58,690 nucleotides of DNA. Source: a bacterium (GTDB taxonomy: Bacteria; Pseudomonadota; Gammaproteobacteria; GCA-002705445; GCA-002716945). The position numbers were made by a program, and so were the translations under genes. The notes beneath the pieces are model-generated. The model was not told the origin of the DNA. It did no database searches and saw nothing but the letters and a program-made list of their open reading frames with translations. The stretch lies in the NCBI GenBank assembly GCA_029979505.1, contig JAPOHH010000007.1, positions 1-58,690 of the forward strand, written 5' to 3'. Shown here one piece after another: positions 1 to 10,226 of this stretch; position 1 is the first letter of the stretch, and every line of letters begins with the position of its first letter.

Positions 1-696
1 CCATCCTTTAAGAAAATCAATGTCTATAGATTCTATCTCGTGGTATATCTCATGGTGTGTCTTTTTTAGGTTATTAATTATATTTCCAAGTTCTGTTTTA
101 AGCTGTTTAAAATATTCGAACCTGTAGTTACTAACAATACTATTGTTCTTAACCAACTGCTCATCCCAAAAGGTTAAATCTGTGGTGTTTTTGGTTTTAA
201 GAAGATAATTTCGTTGTTTGATAATTTTGTTATATGTGCTTAAAGCATCATATGAACCATGTTCCACGTGGAACACACCAGAGTCAACAAAGTCTCTTCT
301 GTAACTTGAATCATTTAGTAATATATTATTGAAGCCAAAAACAAGAGCATAACAGGGAAATTTTGTGATAAGTGTTTTTTTTGATAGTTTTTTGTTATTA
401 AGAAGACATTTAGCTGATTTTAGTGATTTTTCAATGAATATATTGTAATTTATATCATTTTGAATGAAGTTAAGAGAAATTTTGAAGCAAAGTTTATTGT
501 TTTTAATAAGATCTTGATTAGTAATAGATTTAAAAGACTTAAGATTAGAACAGAAGTATAAAGATTCTAGAATAGTTGTTTTACCAGCGTTGTTAGCACC
601 GGTTAATATAGTTATGGGTGTGTTAAATTTTATGTTAGCAAGCGATACAGATCTAAAATCTTGAAGGTTTAAAGAAGTAATCCGCACACTAGACAC
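1..696 (-). CDS. recF: RecF, DNA gap-repair ATPase (C-terminus cut off)
   Basis: RecF binds ssDNA/dsDNA junctions and helps load RecA at gaps. I translated the minus strand by hand. The frame is open for 232 codons from a GTG at 696 to the window edge. It begins like RecF (RITSLNLQDFRSV), followed by a Walker A GANNAGKT at about residues 33-40. Typical RecF is about 360 residues, so roughly the last third, with the ABC signature and Walker B, lies outside the window. The start is either GTG 696, which overlaps the dnaN stop by 8 bases, or GTG 687. Either way it is coupled to dnaN in the usual dnaA-dnaN-recF order. The gene carries a perfect parS-like site at 260-275. Confidence 0.93.
   Translation of the reverse strand, partial: MSSVRITSLNLQDFRSVSLANIKFNTPITILTGANNAGKTTILESLYFCSNLKSFKSITNQDLIKNNKLCFKISLNFIQNDINYNIFIEKSLKSAKCLLNNKKLSKKTLITKFPCYALVFGFNNILLNDSSYRRDFVDSGVFHVEHGSYDALSTYNKIIKQRNYLLKTKNTTDLTFWDEQLVKNNSIVSNYRFEYFKQLKTELGNIINNLKKTHHEIYHEIESIDIDFLKGW
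260..275. promoter_or_regulatory. parS: parS centromere site inside recF
   Basis: TGTTCCACGTGGAACA is a perfect 16-bp palindrome with the CACGTG core and TGTT/AACA arms of the widely conserved ParB-binding site. It lies inside recF coding sequence, about 3 kb from dnaA and 10 kb from parAB at 9426-11081. A chromosomal parS this close to the origin is the normal arrangement. I saw no second copy in the window. That ParB binds here is inference from the sequence match. Confidence 0.85.
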
Positions 697-1795
697 GCAT
701 AGGCATTATGACGTACACAGAATCCTTGTTAGACTCATCAATAAGTATGCACCCTGAGTTCTGGTCATTCACACAAATGTCAACAGAGTCACCATCTATA
801 GCGTCAATAACATCCTGAAGATATGAAATATTAAATCCTATTGACATGTCTTCGCCGTCATACTGAGCGTCTATTTGATCCTCTCCAACTTCGCTTTCAG
901 TGTTGCTCGAAATAAGATGTAGTGAGTTTTGAGAAGGCGTTAGTTTCACACCTTTATATTGTTGATTGACTACTTTAGAGATAATATTTAGTGAGTTTTT
1001 AAATACAAGCTTATCAACCTTTATGGTAGATTGGGTTTGTTCTGGTATCACTTTATTAAAATTCGGATAAGATCCCTCTATAAGTTTAGATATCAATATA
1101 AATCCACCTATATTAAAAGTTACCGTGTTAGAAGATATATTAACTTCTGTTAAATTATCTGAAATTCCATCAAATGCTGCTAAAATCCTATTTAATTCAA
1201 CAATAGCTTTTCGTGGTATAATTATAGATACATTATCTTCACATTTAATGGGTGTTGTATGCTTTGCTAAGCGATGGCCATCAGTGCATACAGATACTAG
1301 TTGTCCGTCGGTAGAACAAATATGAAGGCCATTTAAGAAATGACGCGCATCTTGATATGCCATTGCAAAAGATGTTTTTGATATAAGTTTTATCAGGTCT
1401 TTTTGGTCTATATTTAATACTGCTGTTGATTCACCACTAGTCATATCAGGATAATCTTTAGAATCTAGAGTTTGCAGAGAGACTTTACTCTTACCTGCTG
1501 TAATATCAATTTTTTTCCCGTCATATAATAATGTTATTTCATCGTGTGCTGATAATGCGTTACAAATTTCTAGGAGTTTCTTTGCTGGGACCGTAAAACT
1601 TCCATCTTCATCAGAATTACAGGGTACATTACTAGTAACTTGTATCTCTAAGTCTGATGCTACGAATTCAGCAACATTACCTTTAATTGTTACTTTGAGG
1701 TTACCTAGTATAGCTAGTGTCTGTTTTGCTTCAGCAGTAGGCGCTACATTCTTTATTTTCTCTATTAATTCTTTCGTATTAAATATTAATTTCAT
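689..1795 (-). CDS. dnaN: DNA polymerase III beta sliding clamp
   Basis: This is the ring-shaped processivity clamp that holds Pol III on DNA and docks other repair proteins. It has 368 residues, the normal length for three tandem clamp domains, and ends in the typical VIMPMRV-type C-terminus next to the peptide-binding groove. It follows dnaA (gap 149 bp) and overlaps recF. The ATG at 1795 has no Shine-Dalgarno. Instead a perfect TATAAT (1807-1802 on the minus strand) sits exactly 6 bases upstream, so dnaN may be transcribed as a leaderless mRNA from its own promoter as well as by read-through from dnaA. Confidence 0.97.
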   Translation of the reverse strand: MKLIFNTKELIEKIKNVAPTAEAKQTLAILGNLKVTIKGNVAEFVASDLEIQVTSNVPCNSDEDGSFTVPAKKLLEICNALSAHDEITLLYDGKKIDITAGKSKVSLQTLDSKDYPDMTSGESTAVLNIDQKDLIKLISKTSFAMAYQDARHFLNGLHICSTDGQLVSVCTDGHRLAKHTTPIKCEDNVSIIIPRKAIVELNRILAAFDGISDNLTEVNISSNTVTFNIGGFILISKLIEGSYPNFNKVIPEQTQSTIKVDKLVFKNSLNIISKVVNQQYKGVKLTPSQNSLHLISSNTESEVGEDQIDAQYDGEDMSIGFNISYLQDVIDAIDGDSVDICVNDQNSGCILIDESNKDSVYVIMPMRV

Positions 1796-1944
1796 ATATA
1801 TATTATATGTTATTTTTATAATTTCTTTTTTATTATTTTTGCTACGCGTTATCTAGAATTGGCTGTTCAATGTTAGTGAATATGCATATTGTTAGATGTT
1901 TAGAAGTTGTGGATAAAATCAGCGTTTTATTTTATTAACAGGTT
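1796..1944. other. oriC: Candidate origin region (dnaN-dnaA gap) with a DnaA box
   Basis: This 149-bp gap holds one perfect DnaA box (TGTGGATAA at 1908-1916, the complement of TTATCCACA) and a weaker TTATCTAGA at 1849-1857. About 45 bp of nearly pure A/T at 1796-1840 could act as an unwinding element. The gap between dnaA and rpmH (3241-3317) is shorter and has no obvious box. Only one strong box is visible, so this may equally be a DnaA autoregulatory site with the true origin elsewhere. Confidence 0.45.
1802..1807 (-). promoter_or_regulatory. -10 box of a possible leaderless dnaN promoter
   Basis: Read on the minus strand this is TATAAT, followed by six bases and then the dnaN ATG. Initiation at the normal distance would start the transcript on or next to the A of ATG. 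I see no convincing -35 box, and the surroundings are almost pure A/T, so chance cannot be excluded for this site alone. The same spacing recurs at crtI and the ArsR gene. Confidence 0.5.
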
Positions 1945-3240
1945 TTACCCATTGTTTAAAATGTGAACTATATTGATATAATCTTGAGCAATTTGTGAAT
2001 CTTCGTTCTTTAATTTTATTATTTTTTTATTCGCATGTAGAACCGTTGTATGATCTCTGCCCCCGAAACCATCACCTATAGAAGGAAGACTATTATTTGT
2101 TAGGTCTTTACAAAGCGCCATAGCCATATGCCTAGGTAGCGTTATCTTCTTATCACGTTTACTCGAGAGCATATCACTAACCCTAGTCTTATAATAATTA
2201 GCGGTGACTTTTTGTATTTGTTCTATGGTAATCATTCTTTGGTTGAGTGAAAGCAAATCAGCAAGGGTTTCTTTTGTAAATTCTAGGGTAATATCACATT
2301 TTTTAAATCTAGACGTTGCTACAACCCTTCTAAGATTTCCCTCCAGTTCTCTAACATTTGAGTTTATGTTTTTAGCAAGAAAAAATGCTACCTCTGTTGA
2401 GATGGGGGACCCTAATGCATCTGATTTGGACTGAAGTATTGCTACTCTTGTTTCCAAATCTGGTGGGTCAATACACACATTCATACCCCAAACTAATCTA
2501 GATTTGATTCTATCTTCTAAACCTGTTATCTCCTTTGGGTACTTGTCACATGTTAGGACTACTTGTTTTTTATATTCGAATAACGCGTTAAATGTGTGAA
2601 AGAATTCTTCTTGAGACCGTTCTTTACCAGCAAAAAACTGAATATCATCTATCAACAATACATCTAAGTTTCTATAAAATTTCTTAAACTCATCCATTTG
2701 GCTGTTCCTCAGCGCTGTCACCATGTTTTGCACAAATTTTTCAGAGTGTAAGTAGACAACCCTTTTGTTCTCTTTGTCTAATTGATTTCCTATAGAGTGA
2801 AGTAGATGTGTTTTCCCTAATCCAACACCACCATAAATATAAAGAGGGTTGAACATACCCGGTTCGTTTATTACAGACAGACAGGCAGCCTTAGCCAGTT
2901 GATTTGATTTACCCTCAACGAACGTATCAAAATTCATATCTTTATTTAGGTTTGTCCTAAACCCCCTTGGAACCTCTACTGTCTTTTCTGGCTTAACAAT
3001 GCTTTCAACATTTAGGCTTACGTCCATATTTGTTCCTACTTGACCAACAACAACCATAATTTGCTCCATAAACTTTTTCTCAATTTCATCTTTCATGAAC
3101 TTGTTTGGAGCCAATAGTTTTATACCAGATTCACTATACTTCACGGCCAAAGGGTTTATCCACGTCCGCATTTCTTTTTCAGACAAAACTTTAGACAGTT
3201 CTTCGGTACACTTTTTCCAAATTTTTTTTTCTTCAACCAT
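1945..3240 (-). CDS. dnaA: DnaA, replication initiator ATPase
   Basis: DnaA binds DnaA boxes at the origin, opens the DNA and recruits the helicase. In the 431-residue form an N-terminal domain I comes first, then a short linker, an AAA+ domain with Walker A GGVGLGKT (about 137-144) and Walker B LLIDDIQFF. The C-terminal helix-turn-helix carries the signature GRDHTTVLHA. I prefer ATG 3240 because the protein then begins MVEEKKIWKKC, matching the family start. An in-frame TTG at 3252 would add four residues. It is divergent from rpmH. Confidence 0.96.
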   Translation of the reverse strand: MVEEKKIWKKCTEELSKVLSEKEMRTWINPLAVKYSESGIKLLAPNKFMKDEIEKKFMEQIMVVVGQVGTNMDVSLNVESIVKPEKTVEVPRGFRTNLNKDMNFDTFVEGKSNQLAKAACLSVINEPGMFNPLYIYGGVGLGKTHLLHSIGNQLDKENKRVVYLHSEKFVQNMVTALRNSQMDEFKKFYRNLDVLLIDDIQFFAGKERSQEEFFHTFNALFEYKKQVVLTCDKYPKEITGLEDRIKSRLVWGMNVCIDPPDLETRVAILQSKSDALGSPISTEVAFFLAKNINSNVRELEGNLRRVVATSRFKKCDITLEFTKETLADLLSLNQRMITIEQIQKVTANYYKTRVSDMLSSKRDKKITLPRHMAMALCKDLTNNSLPSIGDGFGGRDHTTVLHANKKIIKLKNEDSQIAQDYINIVHILNNG

Positions 3241-3317
3241 AGGGACATTCAATATCTCATGAAAAAAGTTAAATTAATATATTGACATAATGATAATATC
3301 GAATCACTATACTCACC

Positions 3318-3452
3318 ATGAAACGTACTTTTCAACCAAGTAATATTAAACGCAAAAGAACGCATGGTTTTAGAGCAAGAATGAAAACTGCTGCAGGCCG
3401 TGCTGTACTGAGCTCTAGAAGAGCAAAAGGACGCGCTGTACTTTGCCCATAA
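3318..3452 (+). CDS. rpmH: 50S ribosomal protein L34
   Basis: This 44-residue basic protein begins [14 protein letters not shown] and contains HGFRARM and RRAKGR, the L34 hallmarks. It is divergent from dnaA and followed directly by rnpA. It ends ...GRAVLCP, without the usual short basic or polar tail and with a rare Cys. No Shine-Dalgarno is visible upstream. A TATACT sits four bases before the ATG and a TTGACA at 3282-3287, so the promoter and start codon are unusually close. Confidence 0.96.
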   Translation: MKRTFQPSNIKRKRTHGFRARMKTAAGRAVLSSRRAKGRAVLCP

Positions 3453-3453
3453 T

Positions 3454-3792
3454 TTGTTTTCCTCAAAAAAAGACTCAATAATTATCTCAAAAAACACTCT
3501 GATTTTTTTCAGAAATCAAAAAAAGATATCTTCATCCAATATAACTCTGTTCTATTGTTTGTACCCAGATTCAAAAATAGGCATTAAGATATCCAAGAAG
3601 GCTATACCCCTTGCTGTTTCTAGGAACTCTCTGAGGAGAAAACTGAGAGAAACATTTAGATCTTATGAATTTGATAAAGAGCATTATGCAGTACTTTTGT
3701 CTATCAGCAATAAAATACAAGCTGAAAAAAAAGATATAAATGATATTCTATTGCGAGAATGGATATCATTATTAAACCAATTACAATCATAA
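3454..3792 (+). CDS. rnpA: RNase P protein component
   Basis: This small basic protein assists the RNase P RNA in trimming pre-tRNA 5' ends. It has 112 residues, normal for the family, and carries the RNA-binding signature [10 protein letters not shown] at about 57-66. The start is a TTG one base after the rpmH stop, so translation is probably coupled to rpmH. The 3' end overlaps yidD by 34 bases. The order rpmH-rnpA-yidD-yidC is the standard bacterial one. Confidence 0.92.
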   Translation: MFSSKKDSIIISKNTLIFFRNQKKISSSNITLFYCLYPDSKIGIKISKKAIPLAVSRNSLRRKLRETFRSYEFDKEHYAVLLSISNKIQAEKKDINDILLREWISLLNQLQS

Positions 3793-4010
3793 TCATAGGT
3801 TTGGCTAAATCATACCAGTTATTCTTATCGCCAATTTTACCTATTAGCTGTAGATATACACCATCATGCTCCCAATATTTTATTGAATCATTGAGGTCAT
3901 TTGGTTTATTTAAAGGCATATATCTGACCATTAAAAGAGTTTGCAGATGCAGACCGGGTTGCGGGTACGGTTATGACCCGGTTCCGCAAAAGAAGGACGG
4001 GTCTAAATGA
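3759..4010 (+). CDS. yidD: YidD, membrane protein insertion efficiency factor
   Basis: This short protein helps YidC insert membrane proteins at the inner membrane. It has 83 residues: an N-terminal hydrophobic or amphipathic helix, then the family pattern [10 protein letters not shown] and the Cys-rich end [14 protein letters not shown]. The start lies inside the end of rnpA and the stop overlaps the yidC start by 4 bases, so the three genes are translationally coupled. Confidence 0.93.
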   Translation: MDIIIKPITIIIIGLAKSYQLFLSPILPISCRYTPSCSQYFIESLRSFGLFKGIYLTIKRVCRCRPGCGYGYDPVPQKKDGSK

Positions 4011-5569
4011 ATAGACTTTTTCTATATAGTGGACTGCTTTTTATCCTCATACTTATTTTTGATGCTTATGATAGAGACTATAATCAGACTGCGATAATCA
4101 AAAACAATCAAGATGTAATCGTCAATCCAACTAATACAAAAGAACCACCGGCAGCACAACTAACCAAGAAACAGATTCCTAATGCTACAGTGTCGACAGC
4201 TAAAACAATTGCGACAATACAAAACTCAAAATTATCCGTTAAATATGACAGCAACTCCGGAGAACTATTATATGCGGAACTCAAAGAATATTCAGTAGAC
4301 CTTGGATCAGACACTAACATTGTAATTTTAGATTTTGACAAAAAAAAGTACTCTGCATCTTCTGATTTACAAATTATGGAATCAGAATCAACACCTAGAT
4401 ATACTCCAATCAAGTCTGATAACAGTGCCACCACCCTAGTGGCAACCAACATAGAAGGTTTAACTTTGACTAAGGAAATTAGATTATTAGAAAATACTCA
4501 TCAAATTATTATTAGTAATAGCATCACTAATAACACTAATAAAAACATAAACGTACGTAATTACGAGACTATATCTAGAGACAACAATAGCGAAGCAAGC
4601 ATTATGCTGCCTACTTTTACTGGTGGCGCATACTATGACGAAACAAATAAATTCTCAAAATTATCTTTTGATGAAATAGCCGATAATACGCAATCTATTA
4701 AAGCAAAAAATAGCTGGATCAGCATGATAGAGCATTATTTCTTTTCAGCATGGCTGCCTACTACAGATTTAGGTAAGACTATTTATACAGACTATCAAAG
4801 CAACATCTACACTATTGGAAGTACCACAGATTATACAATAGTTGCTCCTGGTGAAGCCATCAGTTATGAATCACTCATGTTTGTTGGGCCTAAGCTACAG
4901 TCTGAAATATCAGTCCTAACAGAAGGATTAGATTTAACTGTTGACTATGGGGTTCTGACTTTTTTGTCCGCACCTTTATTTTGGATTCTTGAATCTATTA
5001 ATATAATTTTTGACAACTGGGGTTTTTCTATTATTGCGCTCACTTTGTTAATAAAGGCCGTCTTTTTCAAATTATCTGAAACAAGCTACAGGTCTATGGC
5101 ACAAATGAAAAAGCTAACCCCAAGAATGCAAGCTCTTAAAGAGAGATATTCCGAGGACAAGAAAAAATTTAGTGAAGCGCTTATGCGCATGTATAAAGAA
5201 GAAAAAGTAAACCCTCTTGGCGGCTGTTTGCCAATATTAATTCAAATACCCGTATTTATTGCACTTTACTGGGTGCTTGTTGAGAGCATAGAAATTCGAC
5301 ATGCGCCATTTGTGGGGTGGATACAAGACCTTTCATCAGCTGATCCTTTTTTCATACTCCCAATTGCTATGGGCGCGTCAATGTATGTGCAACAAAAACT
5401 TAATCCAGCACCAACAGACCCGATGCAGCAAAAAATATTCCTATTCTTACCTTTCATATTTACAGCACTATTTGCAACGTTTCCGTCCGGATTAGTCTTA
5501 TACTGGCTAACTAACAACATTTTATCTATTGCTCAACAGTATGTGATTAATAAAAGAATAGTTGGCTAA
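4007..5569 (+). CDS. yidC: YidC, membrane protein insertase
   Basis: YidC folds and inserts inner-membrane proteins, alone or with SecYEG. Its clients include ATP synthase subunits a and c, encoded 6 kb downstream here. The 520 residues form an N-terminal membrane anchor (about 4-20), a large periplasmic domain to about residue 310, and then the conserved five-helix core. The core holds the typical [18 protein letters not shown] and [20 protein letters not shown] regions. The long periplasmic domain is the Gram-negative form. The start overlaps yidD. Confidence 0.96.
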   Translation: MNRLFLYSGLLFILILIFDAYDRDYNQTAIIKNNQDVIVNPTNTKEPPAAQLTKKQIPNATVSTAKTIATIQNSKLSVKYDSNSGELLYAELKEYSVDLGSDTNIVILDFDKKKYSASSDLQIMESESTPRYTPIKSDNSATTLVATNIEGLTLTKEIRLLENTHQIIISNSITNNTNKNINVRNYETISRDNNSEASIMLPTFTGGAYYDETNKFSKLSFDEIADNTQSIKAKNSWISMIEHYFFSAWLPTTDLGKTIYTDYQSNIYTIGSTTDYTIVAPGEAISYESLMFVGPKLQSEISVLTEGLDLTVDYGVLTFLSAPLFWILESINIIFDNWGFSIIALTLLIKAVFFKLSETSYRSMAQMKKLTPRMQALKERYSEDKKKFSEALMRMYKEEKVNPLGGCLPILIQIPVFIALYWVLVESIEIRHAPFVGWIQDLSSADPFFILPIAMGASMYVQQKLNPAPTDPMQQKIFLFLPFIFTALFATFPSGLVLYWLTNNILSIAQQYVINKRIVG

Positions 5570-5572
5570 GAA

Positions 5573-6910
5573 ATGAACAGCGAAGCAATATGCGCTATTG
5601 CAACTCCTCCTGGCACATCTGCCTTAGGTGTAATTAGGATAAGCGGACCGACATTAAAAAAATTAATCAGCCCTATTTTTTCACAAGCGCTCAAAGACAG
5701 GACTGCAGTATTAACTAAAATATATGACGGCAAAACATTTATTGACAGTTGCGTATCAATATATTACCAGAGTCCTAAATCATATACAGGGGAGGATGTA
5801 ATCGAAATCATTTGTCATGGCAATCAAATAATTTTAAATTCTATTCTAAAGCTATTAAATAACCTAGGCGTAAGAAATGCTGAGCCAGGCGAATTCACAA
5901 AAAGAGCTTTTTTCAATAATAAACTAAGTCTAGTTCAATCAGAAGCCGTTGCAGATTTAATTAGCGCCAGCAGTAAAAAGGCAGTATTGGCTGCACACAA
6001 TTCATTAAGCGGACAATTTGTAAATGAAATTAATTCTGTTTGTAATGATGTTCTTATGACACGATCCGCGGTCGAGTCTGTTATAAATTTTCCAGAAGAT
6101 GATGATGTACCTAATTTAAGTCAATCAAAAATATTGAATGATACTAATAAAGTATTATTGAAAATTGAGTCATTAATTAAGAATTCTGAACAAGGGTTGG
6201 CGCTAAATATTAGACCAACATACGCTGTAATAGGCAAACCAAATTCAGGAAAATCATCATTTATTAATAATCTTCTACGTAAAGACGCTTCTATCGTTAC
6301 GAGAAAAAAAGGGACTACGCGTGATTCTATAACTTATGAACTTACACTCAACGACATTGTAATTAATATAATAGATACTGCCGGTATTCATGCTACTGAT
6401 GATGAAATAGAAAAAGAAGGGATACTAAGATCCATAAAAGCAGCTGCTAGCGCAGATGCTATTATTTATATAATTGACGATACGCTGGGGCTAACGAATG
6501 AAGATGAGATGTTTATTAGAGACAATAATCTCAAGAACATTATATTCGTTTTTAATAAAATAGACTTAACAGAAAAGTCGCCTAAGATTGACTTTACTAA
6601 GCCACCTAAAATTTATCTGTCTGCAAAAACCGGTGAAGGCATGCATCTGATTAAACAAATCATTAAAGAATCTTTCGAGTCAAACAACACAACAGAAAAT
6701 GTTTTTCTAGCCAGAACTAGACATATAGAACACCTTAAAGATGGTCTGGCCCATCTCACTAAATGTAATAGATTAATCAGCGAAGGCTCCTTAGACCTTG
6801 TTGCCGAAGAGTTACGATTGTCACATCTAGAAATATCTGCAATTTTAGGGCAAAATCCAACAGAGGATTTGTTAACTAAAATTTTTACTAGTTTTTGTAT
6901 AGGTAAATAA
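5573..6910 (+). CDS. mnmE: MnmE, tRNA U34 modification GTPase
   Basis: With MnmG, MnmE adds the carboxymethylaminomethyl group to wobble U34 of several tRNAs. Its 445 residues comprise an N-terminal tetrahydrofolate-binding domain, a helical domain, and an inserted G domain with P-loop GKPNSGKSS. The protein ends in the catalytic CIGK (Cys442). It lies 3 bases after yidC, and its stop overlaps the first base of mnmG, so the two partner proteins are made from one message. Confidence 0.97.
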   Translation: MNSEAICAIATPPGTSALGVIRISGPTLKKLISPIFSQALKDRTAVLTKIYDGKTFIDSCVSIYYQSPKSYTGEDVIEIICHGNQIILNSILKLLNNLGVRNAEPGEFTKRAFFNNKLSLVQSEAVADLISASSKKAVLAAHNSLSGQFVNEINSVCNDVLMTRSAVESVINFPEDDDVPNLSQSKILNDTNKVLLKIESLIKNSEQGLALNIRPTYAVIGKPNSGKSSFINNLLRKDASIVTRKKGTTRDSITYELTLNDIVINIIDTAGIHATDDEIEKEGILRSIKAAASADAIIYIIDDTLGLTNEDEMFIRDNNLKNIIFVFNKIDLTEKSPKIDFTKPPKIYLSAKTGEGMHLIKQIIKESFESNNTTENVFLARTRHIEHLKDGLAHLTKCNRLISEGSLDLVAEELRLSHLEISAILGQNPTEDLLTKIFTSFCIGK

Positions 6911-8787
6911 TGCAATCTTTTGATGTAATTGTTGTTGGAGGTGGACATGCAGGTTGCGAAGCTGCACATGCCTCAGCTCGTCTTGGAGTCAAAACTCTAT
7001 TAATCACAATGAAGCTTGATGGAATAGGCCAGATGAGCTGCAACCCTGCAGTTGGCGGTATAGGCAAATCTCATTTAGCAAGAGAGGTTGATGCGTTAGA
7101 TGGCCTCATTTGTAAAGCTGCTGATAAAGCAGCACTTCAATCAAGAGTTTTAAATTCTAGCAAAGGACCTGCAGTGAGAGCTACAAGGATTCAAACATGT
7201 AGAGATACTTACAAAAAAGTAATTCAACAAGAAATTATGCATCATGAGAACCTTACAGTTCTTCAGTCAACTGTGAAGACTATTGAGTTTGATGCAGACA
7301 ATGTTACTGGCGTTTTGCTAGATACTGGCGAAACAATCAGAGCGTTATCTGTGATTTTAACTGCTGGCACTTTCCTTGATGGAGTGATTCATATGGGAGA
7401 GAAGACATTCTCAGCGGGAAGAGCTGGTGACCAAGCATCCATTGAACTTGAACGATATTTCAGAGAAAAAGGCTTTAATGTTCAAAGATTAAAAACTGGA
7501 ACACCACCACGCATAAGCACACAGTCTATAAATTTTAAAAATCTTCAGAAACAAGATAGTGATGTGCCAACACCAATGCTCTCATATTTATATGATCATT
7601 ATAGAGAATCCATTACTAACATCAAAAGGCTACCATGTTATATAACCTACACAAACAAGGATACACATAAAATAATTAGTGATGCAAAAAAACTTTCACC
7701 TCTTTTTAATGGGAAAATTAATTCTATAGGACCACGGTACTGCCCATCTATAGAAGATAAAGTTTATAGATTTGCAGATAAAGAAAATCATCAAATCTTT
7801 CTAGAACCTGAAACTTCTGATAATTTAGAAATATATCCAAACGGCTTATCAACCAGTTTGCCATTAGACATACAAAAAGAATTTTTGAAGACTATTCCTG
7901 GTTTAGAAAACTGCGAAATTACACAACCTGGATACGCAATTGAATACAGTTATTTTGATCCCAGAAATCTTAAATCAAATCTTGAAACAAAAAATATTAA
8001 TGGCCTATTTATGGCTGGCCAGATTAATGGAACCACTGGTTATGAGGAAGCTGCTTGTCAAGGTATAATCGCAGGCATAAATGCTGGCTTATTAGTTCAA
8101 AATAAGCCTTCATGGTCACCAAAAAGACATGAATCATACATTGGCGTTCTCATAGACGATCTCATTACCCAGGGGGTTACAGAACCTTATCGAATGTTCA
8201 CGAGTAGAGCCGAGTATAGACTGAGACTAAGAGATGACAATGCTGATACTCGCCTGACGAAACAGGGGTATGACATTGGAGTTGTTAGCGAATATAGATA
8301 CCTGCTTTACTGTCAAAAAATGCAGCGCATTGCATCAGAAAAAGAAAGATTAGAAGGCATAAAAGTTAAACTTGAAACTGAATCACATGAACTATTAGAG
8401 AGAAATTTTGATCTAACTTTAAAAGAGAATAAATCTCTCGCATCACTTTTAAAGACGTCTAACATTCAATATTCAGACCTCATGAAGTTACCAACATTTG
8501 GAGTTACTGCTAACTCTGATGTCGGACATCTTGTTGCCTCTGATATCAGGTATGAAGGTTACCTTGCAAGGCAAGACAAAGAAATAGAATCATTGATAGC
8601 AAGTTATAAAATGACTATACCTAAAAATATTAACTACCAAAAATTAAAAGGGCTATCCAATGAAGCTATTGAAAGGCTTGATACTGCTCGTCCAGAAAAC
8701 ATAGGGCAGGCTGCTAATGTACCAGGCATAACCTCAGCCACGCTAACTTTGATAAAGATATATTTAAAAAAAAATAAATGCATCTAG
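6910..8787 (+). CDS. mnmG: MnmG (GidA), tRNA U34 modification flavoenzyme
   Basis: This is the FAD-dependent partner of MnmE. It has the expected 625 residues, an N-terminal FAD-binding loop [19 protein letters not shown], the family segment [16 protein letters not shown], and a C-terminal helical domain that contacts MnmE and tRNA. The ATG overlaps the last base of the mnmE stop, and rsmG follows one base after its stop. Confidence 0.97.
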   Translation: MQSFDVIVVGGGHAGCEAAHASARLGVKTLLITMKLDGIGQMSCNPAVGGIGKSHLAREVDALDGLICKAADKAALQSRVLNSSKGPAVRATRIQTCRDTYKKVIQQEIMHHENLTVLQSTVKTIEFDADNVTGVLLDTGETIRALSVILTAGTFLDGVIHMGEKTFSAGRAGDQASIELERYFREKGFNVQRLKTGTPPRISTQSINFKNLQKQDSDVPTPMLSYLYDHYRESITNIKRLPCYITYTNKDTHKIISDAKKLSPLFNGKINSIGPRYCPSIEDKVYRFADKENHQIFLEPETSDNLEIYPNGLSTSLPLDIQKEFLKTIPGLENCEITQPGYAIEYSYFDPRNLKSNLETKNINGLFMAGQINGTTGYEEAACQGIIAGINAGLLVQNKPSWSPKRHESYIGVLIDDLITQGVTEPYRMFTSRAEYRLRLRDDNADTRLTKQGYDIGVVSEYRYLLYCQKMQRIASEKERLEGIKVKLETESHELLERNFDLTLKENKSLASLLKTSNIQYSDLMKLPTFGVTANSDVGHLVASDIRYEGYLARQDKEIESLIASYKMTIPKNINYQKLKGLSNEAIERLDTARPENIGQAANVPGITSATLTLIKIYLKKNKCI

Positions 8788-8788
8788 A

Positions 8789-9448
8789 ATGTCATCTAGC
8801 ATAGAAGAAATAGTTGAAAATATTTTTATCAATGAGGAAAAAGGTACTCTCAGTAAAATATCTAAATACATAAAGCTACTTTTCAAGTGGCACCAAACAA
8901 ATAATATAGTCTCATCATCAAATATAGATTACGTCATAAAGCGTGAAATATATGATTCATATCAATTCACTAAATTATTATCAGGAAACTCTTTTATTGA
9001 CATTGGTTCAGGCGGCGGTATACCAGGTATAATTATTGCGCTTTTGAAGCCAAACGCAACAGTAAATCTTATTGATAGAAAAACAACTTTTATAAACTTC
9101 CTCTTGCTTGCAAAAGCAGAGCTTAAACTTAAAAATGTTAATGTTGTCCAAGACGATATATTTAGAAAGGGTATAACTTTCGATGCTGAAACCGTTGTCA
9201 TGAAAAACTTCAGTAATAAAAAAATCTCAAAGATGAAGTATGAGGAGAAGTTTTCATTTATGATGAATATTATAAAAAGCAACGGCACTGTATCAAAAGC
9301 ATATATGCTTACAGGTAGTCCGGTGTTAGAGTTAAGTAAAGAATGTGTAAGCAAGTTTCTGCTCAGTACGTCTGAAATTTCTTCGCCTTTTTTTAGTACG
9401 AGTCGTTATGTTGTAGAGGTTAGATTTGAAGATTCTGTCAATAGTTAA
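8789..9448 (+). CDS. rsmG: RsmG (GidB), 16S rRNA m7G527 methyltransferase
   Basis: RsmG uses SAM to methylate G527 of 16S rRNA. The 219 residues carry the SAM-binding motif DIGSGGGIPG at 71-80 with an acidic residue at the next strand (LIDRK). The C-terminal half is diverged compared with well-known homologues, but the length and the position after mnmG support the call. Its last 23 bases overlap parA. Confidence 0.92.
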   Translation: MSSSIEEIVENIFINEEKGTLSKISKYIKLLFKWHQTNNIVSSSNIDYVIKREIYDSYQFTKLLSGNSFIDIGSGGGIPGIIIALLKPNATVNLIDRKTTFINFLLLAKAELKLKNVNVVQDDIFRKGITFDAETVVMKNFSNKKISKMKYEEKFSFMMNIIKSNGTVSKAYMLTGSPVLELSKECVSKFLLSTSEISSPFFSTSRYVVEVRFEDSVNS

Positions 9449-10184
9449 TCAGAAAGGGGGAGTTGGTAAAACAACAACCAGTATCAACCTATCAGCATGT
9501 TTACACAAAATGAAAAGAAGAGTTTTATTGATTGATTTAGATCCACAGTCTAATGCATCTAGAGGCTCTGGCATCGACCCTGGATTATTAGAGTATTCTA
9601 TTAATGATGTTTTGCTAGGAAGAGCTAATGTGTCTCAAGCAATTCTTCAAACTACTAGTGATGGTTATCACATTCTACCTGCTACGCCGGCATTAACCGA
9701 AAGTGAAGTAAGCTTGGTTACAAAAGATGAACGTGAATATATTTTAAAAAATATTCTCAATAATCTTTCTGAAGCATATGATTACATCCTAATGGATTGT
9801 CCGCCTTCATTAAATATTTTAACGGTTAATTCTCTGGTTTCAGCGACAGGCGTACTTATACCTGTACAATGTGAGTTTTTTGCATTGCAAGGCTTAAGCG
9901 AGTTAATAAATACAGTTAACCAAATACAGGAGTCGTCCAATGCGAATCTTAAGATAGAGGGAATACTCAGGACTATGTTTGATTCACGTAATAATTTATC
10001 AAACGACGTAAGTGACCAGCTATCAGAGTACTTTCCTAATGAGCTTTATAAAACAAAAATACCAAGAAACATAAGATTGGCAGAAGCTCCAAGTCACGGA
10101 AAATCAATATTAGAGTACGATGGGTTATCTAAAGGCTCATTATCTTATTACTCACTAGCAGGTGAAATTATAAAAGACGAATAG
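9426..10184 (+). CDS. parA: ParA (Soj-like) chromosome partition ATPase
   Basis: This Walker-type ATPase moves or spaces ParB-parS complexes during segregation. It has 252 residues with the deviant Walker A KGGVGKTT at 10-17, the DPQSNAS segment, and the DCPPSL Walker B region. The TTG at 9426 lies inside the end of rsmG. This start puts MKILSIVNQKGG at the N-terminus exactly as in the family, so I accept it. parB follows after 42 bases. Confidence 0.96.
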   Translation: MKILSIVNQKGGVGKTTTSINLSACLHKMKRRVLLIDLDPQSNASRGSGIDPGLLEYSINDVLLGRANVSQAILQTTSDGYHILPATPALTESEVSLVTKDEREYILKNILNNLSEAYDYILMDCPPSLNILTVNSLVSATGVLIPVQCEFFALQGLSELINTVNQIQESSNANLKIEGILRTMFDSRNNLSNDVSDQLSEYFPNELYKTKIPRNIRLAEAPSHGKSILEYDGLSKGSLSYYSLAGEIIKDE

Positions 10185-10226
10185 ACAGTTATGTACAAAC
10201 AAAACTAGTAAGGTTATATTTGGACA

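Noticed and set aside
3156-3164. TTATCCACG as a DnaA box inside dnaA
   Set aside because: It matches 8 of 9 bases but is isolated in coding sequence. A similar TTATCCACG near 55494 lies in an unrelated gene.
3249-3497. Open minus-strand frame of 82 codons across rpmH
   Set aside because: It is antisense to a certain L34 gene and covers the dnaA-rpmH gap; composition is Cys/Ser-rich without family features.
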